Shown in pieces: positions 44,899 to 54,371 of a stretch of 64,000 nucleotides of DNA (positions are counted from its first letter, which is position 1; the number at the start of each line of letters is the position of its first letter). The position numbers were made by a program, and so were the translations under genes. The DNA is from Aliiglaciecola lipolytica E3 (GTDB lineage Bacteria > Pseudomonadota > Gammaproteobacteria > Enterobacterales > Alteromonadaceae), in NCBI RefSeq assembly GCF_000314975.1, contig NZ_BAEN01000021.1, positions 62,001 through 126,000 of the forward strand. The letters are read 5' to 3'. The notes under the pieces are model-generated. The model made no database searches, had not been told where the DNA came from, and saw only the letters and a program-made list of their open reading frames with translations.

Positions 44899-45531
44899 TT
44901 ATTCGATCTTATCTTTAAACTCACACAAGTCTTCAATAATACATGCACCACAGCGGGGTTTGCGAGCTACACAGATGTATCTGCCATGTAAGATTAGCCA
45001 GTGGTGTACATCGACCTTAAATTCAGCAGGTACCACTTTAAGCAGTTTTTGTTCGACCTGATCGACGTTTTTACCCATGGCGAGCTTAGTGCGATTAGAG
45101 ACTCGGAATATGTGGGTGTCCACAGCTATGGTCGGCCAGCCAAAAGCTGTGTTGAGCACCACATTTGCAGTTTTTCGGCCTACACCGGGTAAAGCTTCTA
45201 ACGCTTCACGGTTTTCAGGAACTTCAGAGTTATGCTCTTCGATTAATATTTTACAGGTTTTAATCACGTTTTCGGCTTTGGCATTAAACAAGCCGATGGT
45301 TTTTATATACTGCTTTAACCCTTCTACGCCTAGGGCATATATTGATTCTGGTGTGTTTGCCACAGGATAGAGTTTATCTGTGGCTTTATTTACCCCTACA
45401 TCTGTAGCTTGGGCCGACAGAATAACCGCGATAAGTAGTTCAAACGGACTACTGTAATTTAATTCTGTTGTTGGCTCTGGATTTTCTGCTCGTAAGCGAG
45501 TGAGGATCTCTTTCCGTTTAAGATTGTTCAT
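44899..45531 (-). CDS. nth: Endonuclease III
   Basis: Base-excision-repair glycosylase/AP lyase removing oxidised pyrimidines. The helix-hairpin-helix-GPD motif is LPGVGRKTANVVLNTAF with the catalytic Lys, and the catalytic Asp is in [12 protein letters not shown]. The C-terminal [4Fe-4S] ligands are spaced C-x6-C-x2-C-x5-C ([17 protein letters not shown]). The 210 residues match E. coli (211). It is the last gene of the rsx operon, 14 bp after rsxE, as in E. coli. Its 3' end is present in two truncated copies at 42.8 and 39.1 kb. Confidence 0.97.
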   Translation of the reverse strand: MNNLKRKEILTRLRAENPEPTTELNYSSPFELLIAVILSAQATDVGVNKATDKLYPVANTPESIYALGVEGLKQYIKTIGLFNAKAENVIKTCKILIEEHNSEVPENREALEALPGVGRKTANVVLNTAFGWPTIAVDTHIFRVSNRTKLAMGKNVDQVEQKLLKVVPAEFKVDVHHWLILHGRYICVARKPRCGACIIEDLCEFKDKIE

Positions 45532-45545
45532 ATCTAACTACTACC

Positions 45546-46244
45546 TTAACTTTCAGCGGTCACTCTGGCGCGCTGCACAACTTTGTCGGTATCGGGTTTG
45601 ACTACCCATGACTCCACGCGTTTATCCAATGCATTTTTTAACGCGATTAATAACCCCATGCCTAAAAATGCACCAGGCGGTAAAATTGCGATTAAAAATG
45701 GACTATCAGTCTCGTATACCGTTATTTTTAAGGCGTTTGCCCATTCACCAAATAACAAATTTGCACCTGAAAGCAGGGTGCCGTATCCCAATAATTCACG
45801 CATGCCACCAAGAATAACTAGCACAATGGTAAAGCCCAAGCCCATCATTAATCCATCAAATGCTGCATGTCCGACCGGATTTTTAGAGGCATAGGCTTCA
45901 GCGCGACCAATAATGGCACAGTTGGTGACGATCAAAGGAATAAAGATCCCAAGTGCTTCATATAATCTGAAGGTATACGCATTCATTAACAGTTGCACAA
46001 CTGTCACAAACCCAGCGATTACCATCACGAAAATAGGAATGCGAATTTCGTTAGGGACCAGATTACGCACCATTGAAACTGTACAGTTAGAACCAATTAA
46101 AACCAGCGTGGTAGCAAGCCCTAACCCTAAACCATTGATCACCGTCATAGTTACCGCGAGCAACGGACATAAGCCCAAAAGTTGCACTATGGCGGGATTG
46201 TTTTTCCACAGTCCTTGCCAGCTAAGTTGTTGAAATTGATTCAT
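45546..46244 (-). CDS. rsxE: Electron transport complex subunit RsxE
   Basis: Integral membrane subunit of the Rsx/Rnf complex, homologous to NqrD. Six hydrophobic segments in 232 residues; starts [31 protein letters not shown], with the Cys that takes part in the membrane [2Fe-2S] site shared with RsxA. It is separated from rsxG by one base, which implies coupling. Confidence 0.95.
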   Translation of the reverse strand: MNQFQQLSWQGLWKNNPAIVQLLGLCPLLAVTMTVINGLGLGLATTLVLIGSNCTVSMVRNLVPNEIRIPIFVMVIAGFVTVVQLLMNAYTFRLYEALGIFIPLIVTNCAIIGRAEAYASKNPVGHAAFDGLMMGLGFTIVLVILGGMRELLGYGTLLSGANLLFGEWANALKITVYETDSPFLIAILPPGAFLGMGLLIALKNALDKRVESWVVKPDTDKVVQRARVTAES

Positions 46245-46245
46245 A

Positions 46246-46908
46246 TTATTCTGCCTTGCCTGTCATAGGCGGATCATTTGGCAAGTCACAATGTTGTGAC
46301 AAGCTAAATAGAGTGTGTTTGTTCTGCTGAAAATACAATACGGTATTTTTGACTGATTTCACAACGGCTCTAGGTGTAATAGTGGCACCGGTAAATTGAT
46401 CAAACTGTCCGCCGTCTTTCTTTACTTGCCATTCTTTTACTTTTTCAGAATCGATAGATTTACCCGTGAAGGACGTAATCCAATCACTAATACGAATATC
46501 AATTTTATCACCCAGACCTGGGGTTTCTTTATGATTTAAAACACGTACACCTAAAACTTCTGATTGCATATTAATCCCCACAATCAGTTCGATTTTTCCG
46601 CTATATCCATCTGGAGCGGTGGTTTCAATGGCCACAGCGGTTGGTTCATTACCCATTCTCGCTAAGAATATCGAGTGCGTTTCGTTTGTACCTAAATAAT
46701 CGGGCACAATAACTTCTACGCAGTCGTGTTGAATGTCGTTATCGTATAATGAACTTGGTATGATCGCGTTTAATATGCCAAGACGTTTATTTATTTGCTG
46801 AGTGGCAATTTGCTCTCGAGTAACCGCGTAAGTAACCGCAATTACCGCTGTAATGACAAGCGCAAATGCAGTGAGTTTGAGTCCATTGCTAACGATGCTT
46901 TTTTTCAT
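46246..46908 (-). CDS. rsxG: Electron transport complex subunit RsxG
   Basis: Periplasmic flavin subunit with an N-terminal membrane helix (about residues 10-30) and an FMN-binding domain. The covalent FMN site is the threonine in [11 protein letters not shown] (S/TGAT motif), and the [12 protein letters not shown] stretch is conserved. Length 220, close to E. coli (206). Confidence 0.95.
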   Translation of the reverse strand: MKKSIVSNGLKLTAFALVITAVIAVTYAVTREQIATQQINKRLGILNAIIPSSLYDNDIQHDCVEVIVPDYLGTNETHSIFLARMGNEPTAVAIETTAPDGYSGKIELIVGINMQSEVLGVRVLNHKETPGLGDKIDIRISDWITSFTGKSIDSEKVKEWQVKKDGGQFDQFTGATITPRAVVKSVKNTVLYFQQNKHTLFSLSQHCDLPNDPPMTGKAE

Positions 46909-46911
46909 TAA

Positions 46912-48024
46912 CTAGGCTCCCTTATCCTTTTTGCTACTCTCTATCTGTTTAATTTTAATCACGTTTTTATGTTCTGTGTGATGTCCATAAGTGCGAGGTC
47001 GAGTGTAATAATCAATTAGAGGTACACCCATATTCATGATTAAAACTGCAAACGCGATTGCATCAGGGTATCCCCCCCAAGTTCTAATAATATAAACCCA
47101 CGCCCCAATACCTAATCCAAAAATAATCCTTCCTTTGTTGGTGGTAGTGGCAGAAACGGGATCGGTAGCGATAAAGAACGCACCTAACATCAAACCACCA
47201 CTGAATATGTGGAATAGCGGACTGGTATAAATGCCATCATCAATGAGATACATAACCAGAGAAAATCCCATGATGCCGGCAATCACGCCCACTGGAATTT
47301 GCCATTTAATCACGTTGAGTTTTAGTAACAACAAGCCACCAAGTAGGTAAGCGAAATTCACCCAAAACCAACCCACACCAATCCCATTATTGAATACCGC
47401 AGTTTGTAAACTTTCGGATACTGTTAAGCCTTGAGATACGGCAGTCTTGACGGCATCAAGAGGAGTCGCCATAGTGTAACCGTCAATATGCGTTCGTAAT
47501 TGCTCAATGCTGTATCCGTCAGCGCTAAAACCACTAAAAATGATACTAAAGGAATCTGCAAATGATTGTGGAAACTGACTCAATGCTTGCGGAATTGCCC
47601 AAGTCGACATTTGCACCGGAAACGAAATGAGTAACAAAACATAAGCTGCCATCGCAGGGTTAAATAAATTAAATCCTAATCCACCGTAAAGCTGCTTAAC
47701 TACGCCGATGGCAAAAATGCTACCTATAACCGTTATCCACCAAGGGGCAAATGGCGGGATGCTGACTGCAATTAAAAATGCAGTTACCAACGCGCTGCAA
47801 TCTTTAATCGCGACTTCGAAATTCTTCTTGCGCATTTCCAATATAGCGGCTTCAGTGACTATGATGGTCACACTGGCTATAAGAAAATGAATAAACGCTC
47901 CCCAACCAAAAAACCAAGTTTGCACCGCTAAACCTGGAATGCCCGCATACATAACTAACCGCATAACCTGACCGGTATTGCGCTTGACTCTCTGATGCGG
48001 AGAACTAGTAAATTTAAAGCTCAT
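46912..48024 (-). CDS. rsxD: Electron transport complex subunit RsxD
   Basis: Membrane subunit homologous to NqrB, with nine or so helices in 370 residues. The covalent FMN threonine lies in DAVKT/TPLDA (SGATPLD-like) region, here [11 protein letters not shown]. The [18 protein letters not shown] segment is diagnostic. It overlaps neither neighbour but is only 3-6 bp from rsxG and rsxC. Confidence 0.95.
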   Translation of the reverse strand: MSFKFTSSPHQRVKRNTGQVMRLVMYAGIPGLAVQTWFFGWGAFIHFLIASVTIIVTEAAILEMRKKNFEVAIKDCSALVTAFLIAVSIPPFAPWWITVIGSIFAIGVVKQLYGGLGFNLFNPAMAAYVLLLISFPVQMSTWAIPQALSQFPQSFADSFSIIFSGFSADGYSIEQLRTHIDGYTMATPLDAVKTAVSQGLTVSESLQTAVFNNGIGVGWFWVNFAYLLGGLLLLKLNVIKWQIPVGVIAGIMGFSLVMYLIDDGIYTSPLFHIFSGGLMLGAFFIATDPVSATTTNKGRIIFGLGIGAWVYIIRTWGGYPDAIAFAVLIMNMGVPLIDYYTRPRTYGHHTEHKNVIKIKQIESSKKDKGA

Positions 48025-48030
48025 AAAAGG

Positions 48031-50475
48031 TTAGCTTTCATCCTTTTTTTGGTTAGTTTTTTTTGTTTCCGTGTTCTTTTGCTCGCGCTTTAGTTTTTTT
48101 AGCCTATTTTCTTCACGTGCTTTAGCTACGGCAGCTTCTACTTTTTGTTTGCGCAACTGTGTCGCCGTCAACTTTTCTGGAGTTTGAGAACGCTCAGTTG
48201 GCGGCGCTGTTTCAGCTGAATCTTGTGTACTTGATTTTGGCTGGTTCTGAGCCAATTCATCCGTTTTTGCGTTAGCTAATTTCTTTGCTTTTGCTTTCGC
48301 GATTGCAGCGGCAACTGCCTTTTGTTTTGCTGTTTTTTGTTCAACTTCGTCACTATGTTGAGCTGCGACTGTGTTAGTTTCTTGAGCATCAGTCGTATTT
48401 GAATCAGGCAAAGTTGCTTCTTTTTCAGCTTGTTGTGCTTTTTTCACTGCTTCGCGTTTGGCTTTTGCTTTTGCAATCGCGATGGCAACTTTGTCTTGTT
48501 TAGTTGGTGCTGCGGATTCGTCTACTGCGGAACTTTGAGTTTCTTCATTGGCAGTTGGAGGATTTTGTATAGCAGAGTCACCATTTGCAGTACTTTCACT
48601 ATCGGTTTTTACTGCATCGCTCTGTGCTTTCGCTGCCGCGCGTTTAGCCTTGGCGCGCGCTATTGCCGCCGCTACTTTGTCTTGTTTGCTTGTCGTTTCA
48701 GACTGCTGAGATTCGGTACTTGAATCTGTAGATGTAGCTTGCTCTGTCGATTCGTTATTATTGTCAGCTTTCGCTGCTGCGCGTTTAGCCTTGGCACGCG
48801 CTATCGCTGCCGCTACTTTATCTTGTTTGCTTGTCGTAGCAGATTGCTCAGGTTCGGCATTTGAATGTGTAGATGTTGCTTGACTGTCTGGTTCTACAAT
48901 ATCCGCTTGTGTTGAGTTCGCTTGTTTTTTAGCTTTTGCTCTAGCTAAAGCAGCAGCAATTTTATCTTTTGCATCGTTGCCTTTCTCGCTCATGGCTTGG
49001 CGTCGGGCTTCTGCTGCACGAGCGTGTTTCTCTTCACGCTCTTTTTGCTCACGCTCTAAACGTTCCTTTCTTGCTTCGAACCTTATTCTGGCTTTATCTG
49101 CCTGGGCTTTTTCTTGTTCTTGTGAACGAATATCTGCTTTCGCGACGCGATAATAATGCACTAACGGTATTTCACTCGGACAAACATAGGCACAGGCACC
49201 ACATTCAATGCAGTCAAATAGGTTTAATTCACTCGCTTTTTCGTATTCTTTTGCCTGACTGTGCCAGAAAAGCTGCTGAGGTAATAAACTTGCAGGACAA
49301 GCGTCCGCGCAGGCACTACAGCGAATGCAAGGTTGTTCGGCGGCAGGTTGCTGAATTTCGCTAGCCGCTGGCGCTAAAATGCAATTGGTAATTTTTACAA
49401 CTGGCACTTCATCATCAACAATTTCAAACCCCATCATCGGCCCGCCCATGATAAGTTTTTTAGCACGTTGTTTATGTTGTTTATAATGACCAATATCCAA
49501 TAAATGCGAAATTGGCGTGCCGATCGGTGCCCATACATTTTGCGGTCGCTTAAAGGCTTTACCGGTTAACGTAACAACTCGGCGTATCAATGGCGTACCA
49601 GTAAATATTGCATCAGCAATGGCGAAACAAGTGCCCACGTTCTGCATAATAACGCCCACATCGATAGGTAAACCATGGCCTGGTACTTCACGATTGGTGA
49701 GAATTTGAATAAGTTGTTTTTCGCCACCGGCAGGGTACTTAGTTGGCACTGAAATAACGCGATATTTAGCATTTTCCTGACAAGCCACTTGCATCGCTTC
49801 AATGGCTTCTGGTTTGTTATCTTCCACTGCAATGATCACCAGCTTGGGAGATAACAAGTGCACCAAAATATCGATACCTTGACGGATTTGCCACGCGTGT
49901 TCACGCATCAAACGATCATCTGAGGTGATGTAAGGTTCGCATTCCACGCCATTGATGATTAAAAATTCGACGTCTTTTTTAGGAGACGATTTAATGTGAG
50001 TTGGGAATCCAGCACCACCCATGCCACTAATACCGGCATTACAAATGGCTTCAATAATTTTGGCTTTGGGTTTTTGTTGGTAGTCTAAAATGGGCTGTCG
50101 TGGTGCCCATGTTTCAAATTCATCGGTTGTGATATCGATGGCTAACTCGGGTAAACCGGATGGATGTGCTGAAACGTGTTGCGCAATCCTAGCCACATAG
50201 CCTGAAGTAGGAGCATGCACGGGGACCGAGAATGGATTGGTGCTGTGAGTTAAGGCCTGTCCTTTTAAGACTCTATCGCCTTCGGTTACTAACAAGCCAC
50301 CTTCAACACCAATATGTTGCTTCACCATTACATGCAAGGTTTTCGGCATTGGTATGGTTTCAATGGGCTTTTGATTTGAAAGGTCTTTTAATTCAGGAGG
50401 ATGGACTCCGCCTGGAAAGTCCCACAATTTCCCTTGCTTCAAACGCTGTAAAATACTGTCATAGTCAGAATACAA
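48031..50475 (-). CDS. rsxC: Electron transport complex subunit RsxC with extended repeat tail
   Basis: Subunit that binds NADH and FMN in the Rnf family. The first half has the Complex I 51-kDa-like fold (GISGMGGAGFPTHIK, INGVECEPYITSDDRLM) and two ferredoxin clusters CIRCSACADACP and CIECGACAYVCP. From about residue 480 the protein becomes a 330-residue Lys/Ala/Gln-rich tail with six variants of a KQDKVAAAIARAKAKRAAAK unit separated by acidic spacers. E. coli RsxC (740) has a similar but shorter tail. The tail is probably helical and non-catalytic. Confidence 0.95.
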   Translation of the reverse strand: MYSDYDSILQRLKQGKLWDFPGGVHPPELKDLSNQKPIETIPMPKTLHVMVKQHIGVEGGLLVTEGDRVLKGQALTHSTNPFSVPVHAPTSGYVARIAQHVSAHPSGLPELAIDITTDEFETWAPRQPILDYQQKPKAKIIEAICNAGISGMGGAGFPTHIKSSPKKDVEFLIINGVECEPYITSDDRLMREHAWQIRQGIDILVHLLSPKLVIIAVEDNKPEAIEAMQVACQENAKYRVISVPTKYPAGGEKQLIQILTNREVPGHGLPIDVGVIMQNVGTCFAIADAIFTGTPLIRRVVTLTGKAFKRPQNVWAPIGTPISHLLDIGHYKQHKQRAKKLIMGGPMMGFEIVDDEVPVVKITNCILAPAASEIQQPAAEQPCIRCSACADACPASLLPQQLFWHSQAKEYEKASELNLFDCIECGACAYVCPSEIPLVHYYRVAKADIRSQEQEKAQADKARIRFEARKERLEREQKEREEKHARAAEARRQAMSEKGNDAKDKIAAALARAKAKKQANSTQADIVEPDSQATSTHSNAEPEQSATTSKQDKVAAAIARAKAKRAAAKADNNNESTEQATSTDSSTESQQSETTSKQDKVAAAIARAKAKRAAAKAQSDAVKTDSESTANGDSAIQNPPTANEETQSSAVDESAAPTKQDKVAIAIAKAKAKREAVKKAQQAEKEATLPDSNTTDAQETNTVAAQHSDEVEQKTAKQKAVAAAIAKAKAKKLANAKTDELAQNQPKSSTQDSAETAPPTERSQTPEKLTATQLRKQKVEAAVAKAREENRLKKLKREQKNTETKKTNQKKDES
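48090..48990 (-). repeat. Repeat units within rsxC tail
   Basis: Six imperfect copies of a roughly 60-bp coding unit inside rsxC. Two central copies (around 48629-48697 and 48768-48836) are nearly identical at the DNA level, suggesting recent duplication by slippage or recombination. The others diverge but keep the KxxxAxAIAxAKAK pattern. Confidence 0.8.
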
Positions 50476-50487
50476 AACTACATTACC

Positions 50488-51042
50488 TCAACTGACTTGC
50501 TTTACGGGAATAGCATCGAGCTGCCATCGCCATGAAGACGTATTTTGTTCTACAGGAATCATATCGATGCAATCAACAGGGCAGGGATCGACGCACAAAT
50601 CGCAACCTGTGCATTCATCAGTAATAACCGTGTGCATGTGTTTCGCTGCGCCGATAATAGCGTCTACTGGGCATGCCTGAATGCATTTAGTACAACCAAT
50701 GCATTCGTCCTCACGAATAAACGCGACTTTTTTCACGTCTTCTTGGCCATGAGCTGCATCCAACGGCTTGGCCTCAACGCCCATTAAATCTGCTAGCTGT
50801 TTAATAGTCGATTCACCACCAGGTGGACACTTATTAATCTCATCCCCATTCGCTATCGACTCTGCGTATGGGCGGCATCCTGGAAATCCACATTGACCAC
50901 ACTGAGTTTGCGGTAGTAAAGAGTCAATCTGTTCTACTAGCGGGTCACTTTCAACCCGAAAGCGAATAGCTGCATAACCAAGGATAGCGCCAAATATAAG
51001 CGCCATCATTCCTATCGCAATCAGTGCAATCATTAAGGTCAT
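50488..51042 (-). CDS. rsxB: Electron transport complex subunit RsxB
   Basis: Ferredoxin subunit, 184 residues: N-terminal membrane helix (about 5-25), a CGQCGFPGC four-cysteine domain, and two [4Fe-4S] motifs [12 protein letters not shown] and [12 protein letters not shown]. Passes electrons to the flavin subunits. Its start overlaps the rsxA stop by one base (TAATG). Confidence 0.96.
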   Translation of the reverse strand: MTLMIALIAIGMMALIFGAILGYAAIRFRVESDPLVEQIDSLLPQTQCGQCGFPGCRPYAESIANGDEINKCPPGGESTIKQLADLMGVEAKPLDAAHGQEDVKKVAFIREDECIGCTKCIQACPVDAIIGAAKHMHTVITDECTGCDLCVDPCPVDCIDMIPVEQNTSSWRWQLDAIPVKQVS

Positions 51043-51623
51043 TAAAACTTCACCAATCCAGTAAAGCCCATAAATGCCATAGACATGAGGCCAGCTGTAA
51101 TCATCGCTATTGACGCGCCTTTAAATGGTGCTGGCACATTCGCCGCAGCAAGACGTTCACGCATGGCTGAAAACAAAATAAGCACTAAAGAAAAGCCAAC
51201 GGCTGCGCCAAAACCATATATTATGGATTGGATAAAATTGTGGTCTTTATTCACATTTAACAATGCAACACCCAAAACAGCACAGTTAGTTGTGATAAGC
51301 GGTAAAAAGATCCCAAGTAGGCGATATAGGGTAGGGCTGGTTTTATGAACGACCATTTCGGTGAATTGCACCACTACAGCAATAACCAAGATGAAACTTA
51401 GCGTGCGTAAATAGCCAATGCCTAATGGAAGTAAAATATAATGTTCAACTAAATAACTGCTAAGCGAAGCCAGAGTGAGGACGAAAGTGGTAGCCATCGA
51501 CATGCCAATGGCCGTTTCTAAACGGTTAGACACGCCCATGAAGGGGCATAAGCCCAAAAATTGGACTAATACAAAGTTATTTACCAGTACTGTGCCTACC
51601 AATAAAACTAAAAATTCACTCAT
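51042..51623 (-). CDS. rsxA: Electron transport complex subunit RsxA
   Basis: First gene of rsxABCDGE-nth. A 193-residue membrane protein homologous to NqrE with six helices, beginning [30 protein letters not shown]. The operon encodes an ion-coupled ferredoxin:NAD oxidoreductase-type complex; in E. coli Rsx keeps SoxR reduced. The operon order is the standard one. Confidence 0.96.
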   Translation of the reverse strand: MSEFLVLLVGTVLVNNFVLVQFLGLCPFMGVSNRLETAIGMSMATTFVLTLASLSSYLVEHYILLPLGIGYLRTLSFILVIAVVVQFTEMVVHKTSPTLYRLLGIFLPLITTNCAVLGVALLNVNKDHNFIQSIIYGFGAAVGFSLVLILFSAMRERLAAANVPAPFKGASIAMITAGLMSMAFMGFTGLVKF

Positions 51624-51774
51624 TTGATTCGTGTATCGCCTAACGATGTTGCAAACAGTGGGTATTATCTCTGTTTACAGACCGATTAACAACTTGATAA
51701 TCATAAGGTTATTGCGACCAAAAAATGGTCAATTTGTATGTGCAATTGAAATAAAGAGATAGAGCCAGGAGATT

Positions 51775-51851
51775 TGGCTCCCCCTCCCCGACTCGAACGG
51801 GGGACCTGCGGATTAACAGTCCGTCGCTCTAACCAACTGAGCTAAGGGGGA
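51775..51851 (-). tRNA. tRNA-Asn (GTT)
   Basis: Reverse strand folds as a tRNA: acceptor TCCCCCT/AGGGGGA, discriminator G with encoded CCA, D-arm AGCTCAGTTGGTTAGAGC, anticodon loop CTGTTAA (GTT) and TPsiC GTTCGAGTC. It is identical to the neighbouring copy over its length by eye. Confidence 0.96.
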
Positions 51852-51872
51852 ATCAAATTGTATCGTTGAAGT

Positions 51873-51949
51873 TGGCTCCCCCTCCCCGACTCGAACGGGG
51901 GACCTGCGGATTAACAGTCCGTCGCTCTAACCAACTGAGCTAAGGGGGA
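51873..51949 (-). tRNA. tRNA-Asn (GTT), second copy
   Basis: Same sequence as the copy at 51775-51851, transcribed first; 21 bp separate the two. Both have the GTT anticodon and genomically encoded CCA. They form a short tRNA operon. Confidence 0.96.
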
Positions 51950-52354
51950 CCAGATTTTCAACGGAGGCGAATATTAATGAGCAAGACCCTTCCTGTCAAT
52001 ACAATATCTTAGTTTTTTCGGCATTCTTTTAAATTGGTCAAATAAGCGGCTAAAATTGCTGTAAAAATAGCTTATTTCGAATTTATTTTTACATCTAAGC
52101 TAGATTCACCTCGATCGACTATATTTTGCCGAGTAAAAAACATTGGATTTTTACGGTTAATAGCGAGTAAAAAGATACGTAGTGAAAATTATAAAATGGT
52201 GAAGATAAATTCCCCATAATTGGTAATAACATTTTGCACTATTTTGGTTATAAAATATCCCTTGAATCGGCAAATAAAGTGCCACATTTTTACTGAATAA
52301 AAATAACCAAAAATACTACAGGCTATTCTATTTTGTTATAAAGATTTTGTTGAT

Positions 52355-52374
52355 CACTGTGTTTTATCACAGTG
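52355..52374. other. Perfect inverted repeat in the non-coding region
   Basis: Arms CACTGTG and CACAGTG around TTTTAT, followed by TTTAAT. It could be a terminator-like hairpin of a small transcript or a protein-binding dyad. The core TGTG-N6-CACA resembles, but does not match, a CRP site in spacing. Confidence 0.4.
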
Positions 52375-52480
52375 TTTAATAAATCTGAAACATAAACTTA
52401 CAGTCCATCAGGTTAGTAGCGACTTACCTATTTTTTAGTCACATTACTGTAACATAGCGGGTTTATTGGTGTAGGTACAG

Positions 52481-52515
52481 TTATCCACTATTCCTGTGGA
52501 TAACTTTGTGCATAA
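52481..52515. promoter_or_regulatory. Cluster of three DnaA boxes (DARS-like)
   Basis: TTATCCACT at 52481-52489 (plus strand), TTATCCACA at 52495-52503 (minus strand, reading TGTGGATAA) and TTATGCACA at 52507-52515 (minus strand). The second is a perfect consensus box; the others differ at one position. The first two face each other over 5 bp, and the second and third are tandem over 3 bp. In E. coli, the DnaA-reactivating site DARS1 lies beside uvrB and has a three-box core. Confidence 0.65.
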
Positions 52516-52986
52516 CGCTCCAAAAAAAAGGAAATCAATTTGTATTGAGATGTCAATAACGCAATTGAAATTTTCTTTAAAAAATTAAAAAGCATTATAA
52601 ATCAATAATTTACAATATTTACACTAAAGTGGTATTGACCTCGGGTTAAAAAGTTACCTGTTTCAATTTTGTTGTGTGTTGTTTTGCTAAAGACCTTGAT
52701 TTTGTTGAGTAAGATATTGAAAATTGACATTTTATTAACATTTCGCCAAGTTCATTTATAAGCGAAAAGCATCCGCATTGTGACGCTTTAAAATGTAAGG
52801 GGAGGAGAGTGGAGTAAAATTCTCAACAAAAAACCATATATTCAGTTTTCTCATTGTCATATAATTATTTGGTTGCTTTCGCAGCGCCTAAACGACATCA
52901 AAAATAACGTTAAAACCATTTTGACGTAGTTAATTTTTGCTATGTCTATTATCATTGTCGATTAGCCGAAAAAGAGTACAAGAATA

Positions 52987-54369
52987 GTGAGTGAGCCAAA
53001 AGCAACACACAGAAATAATGATTTGCTGAATGGGCCCATTTACGACACCCTAAAGCGCATGACATTGCCTATGATTGTGGGCATGATAATGTTGATGACA
53101 TTCGGATTAGTCGATACATTTTTCGTCAGTATGTTAGGCACCGATGAATTGGCCGCTATTAGTTTTACATTCCCTGTTACTTTTACCATTATCAGCTTAA
53201 ACATTGGTTTAGGAATCGGAACTTCAGCGACTATTGGTCGCTCTCTTGGTTCAGGAGAAACGCATTTAGCAAAGGAGTTTGCTACCGGCGCGTTGATGCT
53301 TTCATTTATCTTGGTTGGCGCTTTGGCTTTTATTGGTTATCTAACAATTGAGCCGGTTTTTCGTGCTATGGGTGCAACGGAAGAACTCCTTCCTTATATA
53401 AAAGATTATATGTATTTGTGGTATGCAGCCGCGATATTTCTGGCTGTGCCTATGGTCGGTAACAGTGTTTTGAGAGCTGCGGGTGACACTAAAACCCCTA
53501 GTATTATTATGGCCAGTGGTGGGTTGATCAACGTCATTTTAGATCCCATATTCATCTTCGGTTGGGGACCAATACCTGCAATGGGAATTCAAGGGGCCGC
53601 GTTAGCTACCGCCATCGCTTGGGGTGTTGGCCTTGTTTACATTATTTATTTGTTGGCTATTAAACGTAAGTTAATGCTACCGCGACTACTAACGTTTTCA
53701 GAATTAAAGCTCACCAGTGGCGGTGTTTTACGTATTGGTCTGCCTGCTGCAGGTGCAAATATGTTGACCCCCATTGCTGGAGGAGTCATTACCGCGATAG
53801 TGGCTGGCTACGGACCTGAGGCGGTGGCTGCGTGGGGCGTCGGCAGCCGTTTAGAGTCTATAGCAAGCATATTAGTGTTGGCTTTATCAATGTCATTACC
53901 TCCATTTATCAGCCAAAATTATGGGGCAAATAAAACCAGTCGAGTTCGTTCTAGTTATATTTTGTCTTTGAAGTTTGTATTGATTATTCAATTTGCTATT
54001 TATTTAATACTTTGTTTAGTTGCGCCCTATATAGCAGCATTGTTTGCCGAGGAACAAAAAGTCGCAGACCTGATAGTCTTGTTTTTGTATATCGTGCCCT
54101 TAGGTTATGGATTGCAGGGTGTGGTGATACTTACCAACTCTTCTTTTAATGCAATGCATCAACCTATGTCAGCGCTGATTTTGAGCATAATAAGGCTGTT
54201 TGTGTTTTTCGTTCCCTTAGCTTATCTAGGCAGCGAATGGTTAAATATTAAAGGCATGTTTTTTGGCATCATATTAGCCAATTTATGTATTGCCGTTGTG
54301 GCCTACGCTTGGTTTAGCCAAAGCTTAAATAAACATAGTCAGCCTATCCAAATAACTAAGGAAACCTGA
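52987..54369 (+). CDS. MATE family efflux transporter
   Basis: A 460-residue multidrug/toxin exporter with about twelve membrane helices in two homologous halves (second half from about residue 235, [22 protein letters not shown]). It starts at GTG 52987 with a weak purine-rich ribosome-binding site. Family marks include [25 protein letters not shown] and [14 protein letters not shown]. The substrate is unknown; the coupling ion would be sodium or protons. It ends 2 bp before the uvrB start, so the two are co-transcribed. Confidence 0.92.
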   Translation: MSEPKATHRNNDLLNGPIYDTLKRMTLPMIVGMIMLMTFGLVDTFFVSMLGTDELAAISFTFPVTFTIISLNIGLGIGTSATIGRSLGSGETHLAKEFATGALMLSFILVGALAFIGYLTIEPVFRAMGATEELLPYIKDYMYLWYAAAIFLAVPMVGNSVLRAAGDTKTPSIIMASGGLINVILDPIFIFGWGPIPAMGIQGAALATAIAWGVGLVYIIYLLAIKRKLMLPRLLTFSELKLTSGGVLRIGLPAAGANMLTPIAGGVITAIVAGYGPEAVAAWGVGSRLESIASILVLALSMSLPPFISQNYGANKTSRVRSSYILSLKFVLIIQFAIYLILCLVAPYIAALFAEEQKVADLIVLFLYIVPLGYGLQGVVILTNSSFNAMHQPMSALILSIIRLFVFFVPLAYLGSEWLNIKGMFFGIILANLCIAVVAYAWFSQSLNKHSQPIQITKET

Positions 54370-54371
54370 TT

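Larger units (their letters stand above)
51950..52986. other. One-kilobase AT-rich non-coding region with DnaA boxes
   Basis: Gene-free stretch between the tRNA-Asn pair and the MATE-uvrB genes. It must hold the tRNA and MATE promoters but is much longer than needed. Within it lie a hairpin at 52355-52374 and a cluster of three DnaA boxes at 52481-52515. No open frame of interest is seen on either strand. Confidence 0.6.

Noticed and set aside
37621-45531. An active integrative element or defence island at the nth hotspot
   Set aside because: No integrase, transposase, toxin-antitoxin, restriction or nuclease-effector genes are present between the nth copies.
51762-51780. GAGCCA/TGGCTC dyad at the 3' end of tRNA-Asn as terminator
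   Set aside because: One arm is the tRNA acceptor end and CCA itself, which would compete with tRNA folding; only 6 bp.
52358-52371. CRP site in the non-coding region (TGTG...CACA)
   Set aside because: The half-site spacing does not match TGTGA-N6-TCACA; it is kept only as an unexplained dyad.
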